Shown here: in pieces, positions 48,301 through 58,828 of the stretch | How positions within the stretch are numbered: the stretch's first letter is position 1 | How the letters are laid out: every line of letters starts with the position of its first letter | From: Gordionus sp. m RMFG-2023 | Lineage: Eukaryota > Nematomorpha > Gordioida > Chordodea > Parachordodidae | Assembly: GCF_954871325.1 (NCBI RefSeq) | Contig: NC_088775.1 | Coordinates: 57,761,561 to 57,825,560, forward strand | Direction: 5' to 3' | Length of the DNA stretch: 64,000 nucleotides | The notes under the pieces: model-generated | Told to the model about the DNA's origin: nothing | Seen by the model: the letters and a program-made list of their open reading frames with translations, nothing else | The model's database searches: none | Translations under genes and position numbers: made by a program

Positions 48301-48971
48301 AAGAATATGGAGGATCAATTAAGGTACTAAATATTGGCTATAACTAAAAAAATGATTGCTTAAATTTTTAATTTTGGCAAGGTGCCATAACCTTTCTATT
48401 TTGCTTATAACTCACGAGCGGTTCATTCTGTTGATATGCGGTTTAAAGATTCTGGAGGATCAATTAACGCACCACACTTTGGCCTCTATTTTGGTAATTG
48501 ATCCTCATTTTTTAAAAAAATTCTTACAACTTCACGCTATAAAAACAGGTCATAACTCAATTGCGGTTAGTGATATCGATATCCGGTTTGGATATTATTA
48601 ACGCACATAATTAAAGCTTAAATAATTGCCAAGTTTCAGATCGTGATCTTTTATATTTTCGGTTTTGGCAAAGTGCCAACACTTTCTTATTTTGCTCATA
48701 ACTCAGTAACGGTTCATTCTGCTGCTTTCCGGATAGAAGATCAATTAGGATCAATTAACGGGCTATACAATGATATAAGTTTCGGTAATTGATCCTCAAA
48801 TCATTCTTACAGCTGCAAATCTTCGCACTTTCATTATTTTGCTTATAACTCAAAAACCTTTAATTCTGCTGATGTCTGGTTTGAAGATCAATTAGGATCA
48901 ATTAAGACTCTAAATAATGGCATAGGTTTTGTTAATTGATCCTTACATCGTTCTTACAACTTCACGGACCT
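45395..48971 (-). repeat. Right arm of the foldback-like element
   Basis: About 3.6 kb, the reverse complement of the left arm in the same unit order, but with one more ~598-bp unit: four equivalents of the marker block (45814, 46412, 47010, 47608) against three in the left arm (ending 42175, 42773, 43370). Units are almost identical, differing by single bases, which implies recent amplification or gene conversion between arms. Confidence 0.88.
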
Positions 48972-48980
48972 GAGAAATCA

Positions 48981-49795
48981 ATGTTAATTTTTTTCTTACT
49001 TTTTTAACTTATTTTTATTTTGTATTTATTAATTTTATTATAAAGGATGAACCAAAGATATACTCTAAAAGTAGATGAAGATCAATTAATTACGTTAAGA
49101 AAATAAGATTTTATAAAAAAATATCCTGTCGATTAAAAATTTTTTTGGATTATGTGTTCTAGATGAAATAAGTTAAACCATCTTAAAAGATGGGTTGAGA
49201 GCTCATCTCACTTAATTTTTATTGTAATAATCATTTATAATTTTTTTTGTTTTAATTATTTCATCTTAATTATAAATGACAAATGAAAACATCTTTTATT
49301 TTTTTTTCAATAAAAACATAGTGTAATAATAACATTTTTTGCATGAGTATAAATTATTATATAAATCATTTAAATAAGGTTTATACAAAATATATAAAAA
49401 TATAAATGTGTACACTTTAAAAAACAAAATGTATTTTTAATAATGTGATGATTCACATTCATATTATCTTTGATTATAAACATTCATCTTTTTTGATTCT
49501 ATCATCACCTATAAAAAATAAAATATATTTACATTAGCATAGATTATATATAATATCATAATTTTTATAATATGTCTTATATCAGGCCTGTTCTTTATAC
49601 AATATAATTTTTAAAAAATAAAAGAAGATATAAATATTAATTTACATGACTTAATGATTATTAAATTGTATTGCTTTTGTAAGATTTTGCCTCATACCAG
49701 TTCTCAATTCCTGGTTTCTCAAGTCAGCAAAATGAAAAAATCTAATATTTAAATATCTTTAAAAAAAATAATATTAAAACTAATAAATGATTACC
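48981..49795. other. No gene seen
   Basis: AT-rich sequence with a small palindrome (accatcttaaaagatgggt, about 49177-49195). It may include the 3' untranslated part and end of the P element to its right, but no terminal repeat was found. Confidence 0.35.
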
Positions 49796-49799
49796 TTTG

Positions 49800-51429
49800 A
49801 ACAATTAATTTTACAAGAATTTGAAAATGGCTGTAACCAATCTCATCATTAATATGTTCAGTAAGATCAATAAAAATATACCAATTATTGTGGAAAAAAC
49901 CAACACTTCCATTTTTTTAATAATATTTTTACGTTTAATATCATTTTGATAAGTTCTAAATGAACTTTCACAAATTCTGCATGACATACTAGAAGAAGGA
50001 ATCACTAACCCCCCATTATTTTTAAAATTTATGAGCATATTATTTATATTATTATCAATATATGAATCACTGACCATTGCATTAATGCAAACATCACATC
50101 GTACCTTTTTTCTTTAATAAGTTGTTGTACTATATATCCCAAAATATAAGTTGTTAAATTATCTAAATATAATGATAATTTCGGGATATGAGGATTTGTT
50201 TGGCTAAAATAATAAGATAATGCCTGGGGTATTATTGGAAAATAGTTTTGATAGAATTAAAATCATCATGATTATTTTGAAAATTTGAACATATTAATTG
50301 AGTATTGTCTAAGGAAATGCAATTTCCTGTAATTGTAGTATCCAATTTCGCCATTAATGAAATGCGAACAGCAGATCGAATACCTTTAAAAAATATTTAA
50401 TAATTATATATTTATTATCAAACTTTCATTTTTTGTTTGTGGAAAGCAATATGTGCTTTGCGCAATTTATTTGCAGCACGTAAACCTTCGCACTCCTGCA
50501 ATTTATGTAAATTTTGTATATGCTTCCAATCTATTATCTATAAATAAAAAATAAATATTTAATCAAATTTAATATAGCTAGCTACCTCTCCATTTGATTC
50601 ATTTATTAAAATTTCCTACTCCGCTAATAAATTTCTAAGTAATTTTGAGCATATGACAAACATCTAGTAACATATATATTTTTTCGATTCATAAAATTCC
50701 AGCTCAATATATGGAATGATATTATCAGGATCCATACCAGTGGCATAGCTAGGAATTTTTCTTAGAGGGGGTCCATACATATAAAATGCAAAATCATAAC
50801 CATATCTTCGATAATATATAACAAATATATTTTTTAAATGCATCAATAATATGTTATTATAATTTAGTCGATTATTCTCAATGACTTTATAATAATACTA
50901 TCCAGAATAATTTCAATAGTAATATAATATCCTTCCACAAACATCAAAACCAGAAAAATATAAATATTAATGGTATTAGTCACTTTTAAGTCTTTAGAAC
51001 GTAAAATCTAAAAAAAAAATTTTGCTCTGGGAGGGGTCCAAACCTGAAAACCACCCCCGTAGCTACGCCACTGATCCATACTAACACCAAGCAGTTTGCT
51101 CATTTTTTTATTAACAGCACAACCATCACATACTATGGCCTTACAGATAATTCCTGTTTTATTTAGATTGAACAATGCAACTCTCACTAAATAGCTACTG
51201 AATTCATTTGTGAAACTATAAAATAGGCTATTGGCATTTACCAGCTGGTATTAAGACATGTAGCCATAAGAAAGAGTGCCTTTGTTGCTTCTGGACAAGA
51301 TTTATCTTCTTTTGTTGATTTTGTCCCATCACCTAAATCAACATAACCATGATATTCTGCTTTGTGGGGGTCATAATCTATTTGAGTTTTAATATGCATT
51401 TCATCAAGGCTAAGTACACAATACAACTG
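49800..51429 (-). pseudogene. P element, catalytic and C-terminal parts
   Basis: The first catalytic region is CVLSLDEMHIKTQIDYDPHK with EYHGYVDLGDG and TKALFLMATCLNTSW (51426-51238). After a stop and frame change come MPIAYFIVSQMNS and IICKAIVCDGCAVNKKMSKL, then the inserted MITE, then DPDNIIPYIE and YMLLDVCHMLK. The exon at about 50410-50540 gives IDWKHIQNLHKLQECEGLRA and RKAHIAFHKQKMKV. The C-terminal part has GGLVIPSSSMSCRICESSFR (about 50010) and TEHINDEIGYSHFQILVKL in another frame near 49850. All are standard P/THAP9 landmarks. Confidence 0.78.
50738..51073. mobile_element. hAT-type MITE, 336 bp
   Basis: Perfect 8-bp duplication atccatac at 50730-50737 and 51074-51081. The ends are cagtggcatagctagg and, in complement, cagtggcgtagctacggggg. 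It carries G-rich text near both ends (agagggggtcc, gggaggggtcc) but no gene. It splits the P-element frame between GVSMD and PDNII, which read through if the element and one TSD copy are set aside. The ends resemble hAT-A-type gtagc termini without being the same family. Confidence 0.93.
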
Positions 51430-52153
51430 CTTTTCTGATTTTTTTTGGTAGCTTTTAATTTAAGTAAATGAAATAGAAAGGAAACCTTTATTTAATTTAA
51501 TTTATTTTTTTAAAATTATTATAATAAACCTGGCATGATTTCAATCTTGCGACTCCATGCCCTTAATGTGGATTCCGGAGGCATACAAAAGTGTGATTTG
51601 AGATATCTGTAAGCCTTAGGTGAATAAAAATGCATAGTCAATGCAAATTGACGGAATTCATTTGTATATATTTTTTGTGGGTTTGAGATGCCTCCACTGT
51701 GTATGTGTTTTAAGGAATATAGAAGATGTCCCTGTAAATTGCCTGTCTATAATATTTTCGACATCATCTGATAACAAATTTTCATCTTTTAGTGAAGTGA
51801 TTATTGTTTGTAAATTGATTCTTTTATTTTTTCCTCTTTTTGAGCTCCTATAATAAGCATGTGCCCTTTTTTTAAGCGTTTAATAATAGCCTCTTGGTAA
51901 ATAATTTTTCTTTTTAATGTTTCATATGTCGCGGAATAATTATGATCATTTATTATATGTATAATTGGATCATTTTCATGTATGTTATTTGAATAAACAT
52001 TCGTTTTCTAAAAAGTATACATTTTAAAATATTGTTTTAACTATGTAATGATATTGTTAACATACATCATGAAGTGGCTTAGATATACTAAATATCGATG
52101 GAATTGAATCTTCCTTCAATAAAATCTTTCCGGATAAAGTATGAATGAAACAA
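51430..52153 (-). pseudogene. P element, end of THAP finger and linker
   Basis: Left of the LTR element the minus strand resumes as FIHTLSGKILLKEDSIPSIF, where SIPSIF is the AVPTIF-like end of a THAP domain. After a likely intron comes a helical, charged linker (TYETLKRKIIYQEAIIKRLK), then SLKDENLLSDDVENIIDRQF. A frame change follows, then TNEFRQFALTMHFYSPKAYR and MPPESTLRAWSRKIEIMPG, which match the conserved block preceding the catalytic domain of P-type transposases. Confidence 0.75.
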
Positions 52154-52155
52154 TT

Positions 52156-52310
52156 TGTAGTAATACCAACTACTAAATTATAAACAATACGACTACTAAT
52201 TTATATTTAAATTAATTTCTAACATCAAACTTTTTATTCTATTTTTCGAATGTTCGATTCTATTTTTCAATATACAATATACATAATTAATCATTTATTA
52301 ATTTATTACA
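52156..52310 (-). repeat. LTR (3' copy in element orientation)
   Basis: About 155 bp, tgtagtaatacca to aatttattaca on the plus strand. AT-rich, with no obvious TATA or polyadenylation signal beyond aataaa-like text. Nearly identical to the copy at 54936-55087. Confidence 0.85.
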
Positions 52311-52331
52311 TTTCCTTCAAACAATTTAAAG

Positions 52332-53273
52332 TTAGATTTCTTCAATAAACCTCTTTGTAGGTTTACGGTTTCTTGATGAGCAACGTAATGTGGTATTTGT
52401 ATTTGTGTTTGTATTTGCTTCATTCACTGGCACAACCATTTCTGTAACTTCCAAAGAACTTTCATGATTTGGGATAACTAAACGATTTCTTAACTGATCT
52501 GCATGCTTCCGTAATGTTTTCCCGGAAGATTCAACAATATAAGAATAAAGTCCTATTCTTTCTTTAATTACTCCCTCTCTCCAACCATTGGTATTTTCAT
52601 TATTTAACCATATAGGTTGTGAGATTTCAAATTCTCTTTCCTTTGAATGTAAATCATGATGAAGGCTTTGTTTATCATTAGCCCTTACTATTTCGTGTTC
52701 GGCATTTGGTCGGATCCAATCCAGAATTGTTTTCAATTGCCTCCCAAACATAATTTTAGCAGGAGATCTCCCTGTGGAACTATGCTCTCCCAATCGGTAG
52801 GTTGTTAAAACCTGTGTCATAGCTTCTTCGGGATCGCTAATTGAATCTCTCGTTGCATAATACCGACCTTTCAAAGTTCGTACTGTACGTTCAGCTAATC
52901 CATTAGTTTTTGGATGATAGGGTGCCGAACGTATATGACGTATGTTATTTAAATCACAATACCTACGGAATTCCCCTGATAAGAAATGTGTTCCTTTGTC
53001 TGACACACTGTACTTGGGTATTCCAAACCTAGAAAACCATTTATTTAGTCGTTTTATCATAGCATCAGCAGAGGTATTCTGCATTAGATCAACTTCTAAC
53101 CATGGTCTATTTTTCTGGCATCCAGAACATATTTTGATAAAATTTTCTATATCAACATCACATCTGGGCCACCAACAATACAATCTAAAAATAGATTTCA
53201 TTACATTTTCCCCAGGATGTCCCCAGTGAATCATTCCTAACACTGCATTTCTTAATTTATTAGGAATAACCAA
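52332..53273 (-). pseudogene. integrase part of the LTR element
   Basis: Shows the H2C2 zinc-binding region (HWGHPGENVMKSIFRLYCWW then CSGCQ) and part of the catalytic core (SVSDKGTHFLSGEFRRYCD; PYHPKTNGLAERTVRTLKG), followed by a C-terminal domain. Assigned to Ty3/Gypsy integrases of K02A2.6 type. Confidence 0.8.
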
Positions 53274-53410
53274 TCTCCCATTCCATTCTATAATATTACG
53301 ATTGACAGAAAGCTCTTCCCGTCGATTATAAAAATTAACTATTTCTTTATCTTTATGACGATCAAAGTTTCGCCAACTTTGCTGAATATGTATTTCTACA
53401 TTTTTTAATA

Positions 53411-54949
53411 TTAAATCTCTTTTCGCAGAATATTTTCTGACAATTGCATATCATCCAAATTAATACTTCGAATATCCAAAGCATGTTTAGAATCTTGATT
53501 CTCTTCCGAAATTTCTTGGTGTTTATTAATCAAATCTCGAATTCTAGAATCTAGTGTTATGCAACATTTTTCTTTTTTAATATTGTTGACCAAATTGCGT
53601 ACTTGTTTAATCATAACCTGACGAGGCATTTCTAAATTGAATGCTATAATCCATGGTAATCCGAAAAGAGGCACCCCAGTTGTATTCATTATTACCACTG
53701 GTAGAGTCCTTGTCTGTGATCCAATCATAACATTGACTTGGGTCTCGCCCTTGACGTCTAACGGATGATCACCATATGCAGTCAATGGACTGGTTGGCCT
53801 AATTTTTGGTCGCCCAATACTTGTCCATATATCAATTCCTATCAATGACGCTTGTGCACCAGTGTCAAAATCAAATTCAACATCTAACCCATTTATCTCT
53901 GCAGTTAGTTTTGCTCGATTCTCTCGATTTTGTTGAATCTTCCAAATATTATGAATAGAATCACTTGATGACACTCTTATATAATTTAAATTCTTTGATT
54001 TACAGCAAACTGCAAAATGACCAATTTTTTTACATTTATTACATGCCGCATTTGTAGCTGGACATCTCACTTCTCGGTTATGAATAAAACCACATTTATA
54101 ACATTTAAGTTTATTATAATCTTTATCATTATTATATTTGTAGTTATTATTCTCTTTATCAAATGTATTATTATACTTGACTTTATTATAGCCTTTATCA
54201 ATTGTAGTCGTCGTTTTTATTGGATGTTTATAATTATCATCATTATCATTTCTTTTGTTATTAACATTTATCTTATTAACAACTGGCATATTTTTATTTG
54301 CCATTTCTTTATCTGCTCGCTCAGAAGCTAATGCCAGATCAAGAATAAATTGAAAAGTCAGTACATTATTATCTCTATCAAGACCGTCGGGATATAGAGC
54401 TCTAAGATCTCTTTCCAATCCCGGTATTTCCATGCCGACCATAAACTGATCACGTAAACGCTCGTCAATATCATTAAGATAATGACAACGCTTGCCAATT
54501 GTTCTAATTTTATCTGCAAATTCAGTTATGGTTTCAGTTGTTCTCCGTAATCTAACGAAATCAAATCTAGAAGCAAAAGCTGTTGACGTCGGTTTAAATA
54601 GTTTAAAACATATTGACTTAATTTCCTTAAAAGATAAAGTTTCGATCGAATCAGGATAACAAAAACGGTCTACCAACTCAATATTCTTATTGCCAAAAAA
54701 TGTTAAAAATATATCTTTATATTGACATTCAGATGGGCTTACGTTTTTTAACCGAAAACTGGCTTCCCATTGAGAAAAATATCTGTGGATAGAAGTATCC
54801 AACTCGAATTTATCAAATTTAATCGTAGATAAATCCGCTATTTTTTTTGAATCTCCATTTAAGGAATTATTTTCTCCATTTAAGGAATTATTATCTCCAT
54901 TTAAGGAATTATTTTCTCCATTTATCGTCGCCATTTGTAGTAATACCAA
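53411..54949 (-). pseudogene. gag-protease part of the LTR element
   Basis: Long open part with four short tandem Asn-rich repeats at its start (NGENNSLNGDNNSLNG), a capsid-like helical region, zinc knuckles (CYKCGFIHNREVRCP and CNKCKKIGHFAVCC) and a retropepsin-like active site (FDFDTGAQASLIG). It belongs to the group of K02A2.6-like Ty3/Gypsy polyproteins. Confidence 0.8.
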
Positions 54950-55087
54950 CTAAATTATAAACAATACGACTACTAATTTATATTTAAATTAATTTTTAAC
55001 ATCAAACTTTTTATTCTATTTTTCGAATGTTCGATTCTATTTTTCAATATACAATATACATAATTAATCATTTATTAATTTATTACA
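54936..55087 (-). repeat. LTR (5' copy in element orientation)
   Basis: About 152 bp. Differs from the other LTR by a missing 3-bp step near its left side and one base. The gag-like frame begins almost directly inside it, so the untranslated leader is unusually short and no primer-binding site was recognised. Confidence 0.85.
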
Positions 55088-55245
55088 CAAGTATTTTTAA
55101 AATGCCTTCCACAAATAATACTATATTTATTAGGCATAAAATTTTTCCTATTTATAGCCTGTAACCATTTTTACAATAATTATTTGGATTTTAATGGAAA
55201 TCTATATTTAAAAATAGGTGAATAATAATGAGTAAAATATAAGAT
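55088..55245 (-). pseudogene. P element, N-terminal half of THAP finger
   Basis: Reads FPLKSK, then KWLQAINRKNFMPNKYSIIC and GRHFKNT on the minus strand: the Trp and the Cys-x2-His-Phe of a THAP zinc finger. Stops lie before the Trp. The initial Cys-x2-4-Cys pair is further upstream and not recognised with confidence. The LTR element cuts the finger right after GRHFKNTC. Confidence 0.7.
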
Positions 55246-56080
55246 ATATTTATGACATTGATACAAAGATAGATAGTATATAAAAATCAATATAAATATC
55301 AGATCAGTTATTAGTAATATAGTATTGAATCAGTGAAAATTTGTTGATTGGCAGAGCCTCTATTAATATATATATGGTTTACATATTTCTTACAAATATT
55401 TAAAATGAAACTGTATCATAGTAAATATGTATTTTAAAAATGGCTAACTTAATATTTTATCCAGAAAAATATTTAGGCAAAGTTCAAAATAGAAATCTTA
55501 TCAACTCAAGAGGAAGAAGCATTATTTGTCCTAGCAATAAAAATGAGAAAACTTTATATTTTAACTAAATAAGGATTTTTTTTCAATGTTTGTAGCTTAT
55601 TAATGCTTTATGTAATAAATATGTTGCATATAAAAAATAATATATATACTAATGATAAGAAATATGTGTATTAGATTCTATTTTATTTGTTTTATTACAA
55701 TTATGAACACAGCACACTCCCATTATCTAAATAAAATAATAAAAGTGATATTAAAAGATCTGTTTTGCATGTATCCTAAGATGCATTAACATAAGATTTA
55801 TAAGTCCATGCAGGATTAGGTTAAACTATATTTTTAAAAATTAAAAGGTGGGTTAGTCTTAGATTTATTTTTTAAATATAATCACCTAGACCACCTTCAT
55901 AAAAAAAGTCTTATGAAATTTAAGAATAAAAGATACTATAAAATATTATATCATAAATCGAAACCTTTAAAACTAAATTATCGTAGTAGACTTGTTTTCT
56001 ATATATTAATATTTCTTGCTGACAAATAATGGATAATCAAACTACAAAATGGCGCTACAGCTGATTACAATATGTGGACA
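55246..56080. other. No gene seen; repeat flank of the MULE
   Basis: AT-rich sequence that may include the 5' end of the P element. Positions 56036-56089 (ctacaaaatggcgctacagc onwards) are part of a repeat family also seen at 37.7 and 63.7 kb; the MULE is inserted within it. Confidence 0.4.
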
Positions 56081-56089
56081 CTTTTATAA

Positions 56090-57900
56090 GGCTATTGTTA
56101 CTTGCAACTATTGTTGCATTTAAAAATTTATAAAAAAAGTAAAACTTTCATTTTTTAAAGAACGCATGTTGTTTTTTTTACCATTAACAATATTTATTTA
56201 TTTCAAAATAATTTTTTTTTTTTTATAAATAAATATATATTTTTTCATAAATAAAAATTATTTTATTAAAAATGGAAATTGTGAAATAGATACTATTGCA
56301 GGTAAAAAATATATTTTTTTATGCCAAATATTTATTTATGGTATTAAATTATAAAAAAAGTAAAATTTTCATTTTTTAAAATAATTTTTTTTTTATTTTG
56401 AATAATAGATAACAGCAGAAGAATTCCATGAAAATGACCAAAAAAACAACTCAAAACTTATCTTAATTCTTTTTATACTATAGGCATTACAATAAACTGG
56501 ATAAATTGAGACTCTTCATAAGCAAATATTTTTATTAAGCTATAAATTATAAATATCTTTTTTTCCTAATTAATTAAAATTTTCATGTTTAATCTAATTT
56601 TCACAATATATATGTCTACACTAAAAATAGATAATAGCAGAAGAATTCCATGAAAATGACCAAAAAAACAACTCAAAACTTATCTTAATTCTTTTTATAC
56701 TATAGGCATTACAATAAACTGGATAAATTGAGACTCTTCATAAGCAAATATTTTTATAAAAATTATAAATATGTTTTTTTCCTAATTAATTAAAATTTTC
56801 ATGTTTAATCTAATTTTCACAATATATATGTCTACATAGATAATAGCAGAAGAATTCCATGAAAATGACCAAATAAACAACTCAAAACTTAGATAAATAG
56901 ATTATATCTTAATTCTTTTTATACTATAGGCATTACAATAAACTGGATAAATTGAGACTCTTCATAAGCAAATATTTTTATTATAAATTATAAATATGTT
57001 TTTTTCCTAATTAATTAAAATTTTCATGTTTAATCTAATTTTCACAATATATATGTCTACATAGATAATAGCAGAAGAATTCCATGAAAATGACCAAATA
57101 AACAACTCAAAACTTAGATAAATAGATTATATCTTAATTCTTTTTATACTATAGGCATTACAATAAACTGGATAAATTAAGACTCTTCATAAGCAAATAT
57201 TTTTATTAAGCTATAAATTATAAATATGTTTTTTTCCTAATTAATTAAATTTTTCATGTTTAATCTAATTTTCACAATATATATGTCTACATAGATAATA
57301 GCAGAAGAATTCCATGAAAATGACCAAATAAACAACTCAAAACTTATCTTAATTCTTTTTATACTATAGGCATTACAATAAACTGGATAAATTGAGACTC
57401 TTCATAAGCAAATATTTTTATTAAACTATAAATTATAAATATGTTTTTTTCCTAATTAATTAAAATTTTCATGTTTAATCTAATTTTCACAATATATATG
57501 TCTACATAGATAATAGCAGAAGAATTCCATGAAAATGACCAAAAAAACAACTCAAAACTTATCTTAATTCTTTTTATACTATAGGCATTACAATAAACTG
57601 GATAAATTGAGACTCTTCATAAGCAAATATTTTTATTAAGCTATAAATTAGAAATATCTTTTTTTCCTAATTAATTAAAATTTTCATGTTTAATCTAATT
57701 TTCACAATATATATATTTAGTCTACACTAAAAATAGATAACAGCAGAATAATTCCATGAAAATGACCAAAAAAACAAAATAGATTATATCTTAATTCTTT
57801 TTATACTATAGGCATTACAATTCTGGATAAATTGAGACTCTTCATAAGCAAATATTTTTATTAAACTATAAATTATAAATATGTTTTTTTTCCTAATTAA
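56090..57900 (+). repeat. Left terminal region of the MULE with iteron array
   Basis: After about 315 bp of unique terminal text, some seven tandem units follow, each holding agcagaagaattccatgaaa, tcttaattctttttatacta, ggcattacaataaactgg and tttttcctaattaatt. Starts are spaced by roughly 210-235 bp (near 56413, 56636, 56846, 57069, 57300, 57515, 57740). Length differences are due to a 21-bp insert with agataaatagattata. Confidence 0.88.
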
Positions 57901-57902
57901 TT

Positions 57903-58168
57903 AAATTTTCATTTTTTAAAGAACGCATGTTGTTTTTTTTACCATTAACAATATTTATTTATTTCAAAATAATTTTTTTTTATTTATAAATAAATATTTT
58001 TTTTTTCATAAATAAAAATTATTTTATTAAAAATTAGCTCTCCATTTTTTTTTATAATTAATTAAAGTCAAATATGATCGAATTAAACCCTACTGGAAAT
58101 TGTGAAATAGATACTATTGCAGGTAAAAAATATATTTTTTTAAGCCAAATATTTATTTATGGTATTAG
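57903..58168 (+). repeat. Internal copy of the MULE terminal segment
   Basis: Repeats, in direct orientation, most of the unique terminal text found at about 56148-56332 (ttttaaagaacgcatgttgt, caatatttatttatttcaaa, tactattgcaggtaaaaaat). The iteron array is thus bracketed by two copies of the terminal segment. The internal copy is longer and contains a candidate first exon that is truncated in the outer copy. Confidence 0.8.
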
Positions 58169-58457
58169 TCCCTCCTATGATCGAATCAAGCCCTACTGGA
58201 AATTATGAGATAGATACAACTCTTGCAGGTAAAAAATATTATTTATTATTATTACATACCTTTTGAAGTAAATGTTAGATATTCGTCATTCTTCACTTTA
58301 AAAGAATGGCTAAATAAATACGAAATTTCTAATGCGACAAATTATTCAATACACCGTTCTAAAAAATCGAAGGACCCAATACTTAAGTCTACAATAATGT
58401 ACGAACGACTTTATTACCAATGTTATGAGGGCAAGATCAGACCATCCAAATCAAAAG
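58074..58457 (+). CDS. MULE transposase, 5' exons
   Basis: Exon 1 has two tandem near-duplicates: 58074-58122 (MIELNPTGNCEIDTIA) and 58177-58228 (MIESSPTGNYEIDTTLA), each ending at ggtaaaaaat with a GT donor in the same phase. Exon 2, 58269-58457, follows a gaag acceptor and reads VNVRYSSFFTLKEWLNKYEI to GKIRPSKSK, with a gt donor. It resembles the N-terminal FAR1/FLYWCH-like DNA-binding region of ZSWIM-type MULE proteins. Which exon 1 is used cannot be told. Splice sites are inferred from phase and consensus. Confidence 0.65.
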
Positions 58458-58828
58458 GTTTTAATTTTTATTAACCCTTCAATACATACACCAGTGAAAA
58501 AAATGACGTTATTAGTACTCCGGTGGGGTTTAATAGACCCCAATTTCAAATGTATATATCTCCAGTTATATTCATTATTTTGATTTAATATTTGAATATA
58601 AGATAGAACTAACCTTAAACTTGTTATGATTTCAGGTTTTTGTTGGTTATTATTATCAATATTTTTATTATGATGGAATGTTGATAGCATTATGACATTT
58701 TTTCTTTTTTTTGGAACATGATAATAATGTTATGTTTTCCTGAAATGCATTTTAGCTAATTTTAATTTGCCTAAATAATACTTAACGGAGTATAAAAGGG
58801 TTAAAGTATATATTAAAATTTTTTAAAG

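Larger units (their letters stand above)
40823..48971. mobile_element. Foldback-like element with iteron arms, 8.1 kb
   Basis: A perfect 9-bp duplication gagaaatca lies at 40814-40822 and 48972-48980. The element begins aggtccgtgaagttgtaag and ends with its reverse complement. The left arm (to about 43840) and right arm (from about 45395) are mirror-image tandem arrays of a ~598-bp dimer. Arm-specific variants appear in the same order from the tips inwards. The core, about 1.55 kb, holds decayed hAT transposase sequence. Long inverted repeats built of tandem units with 9-bp TSDs are the hallmark of Drosophila Foldback (FB) elements, which belong with MULEs. Placement here is by architecture only, as no MULE transposase is inside. 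Confidence 0.85.
52156..55087 (-). mobile_element. Ty3/Gypsy-type LTR element, young but incomplete
   Basis: Fossil copy in minus orientation, about 2.9 kb. Both ends carry a direct repeat of about 150 bp with TG...CA borders. The repeats differ by one substitution and one 3-bp indel, so insertion is recent. Parts recognised are a gag-like region with zinc knuckles, an aspartic protease and an integrase. Reverse transcriptase and RNase H were not recognised, so the element is broken in at least one major place and could only move with help. The flanks caatt and caagt are a possible imperfect 5-bp TSD. It sits inside the THAP domain of the P element. Confidence 0.85.
49800..55245 (-). mobile_element. 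P element (THAP9-like), broken and interrupted
   Basis: Minus-strand exon pieces follow the order of P-element/THAP9 transposases: THAP finger (55245-55088, continued at 52153-52080), coiled-coil linker (about 52015-51850), a helix-rich conserved block, the first catalytic region, the GTP-binding-like insertion region and the C-terminal block. A hAT MITE (50738-51073) and an LTR element (52156-55087) are inserted. Inverted repeats and TSD of the P element itself were not found. Several frame changes and stops occur, so it is dead. Confidence 0.82.

Noticed and set aside
41182-48601. Repeated frames of 81-103 codons in the foldback arms (for example starting MILKSFLQL)
   Set aside because: They recur only because the ~598-bp units are near-identical. 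They have no domain, lie on the strand opposite in the two arms, and several units break them. Not treated as genes.
52942-54331. Plus-strand frames across the LTR element
   Set aside because: They are antisense shadows of the gag-protease and integrase parts and show no domains.
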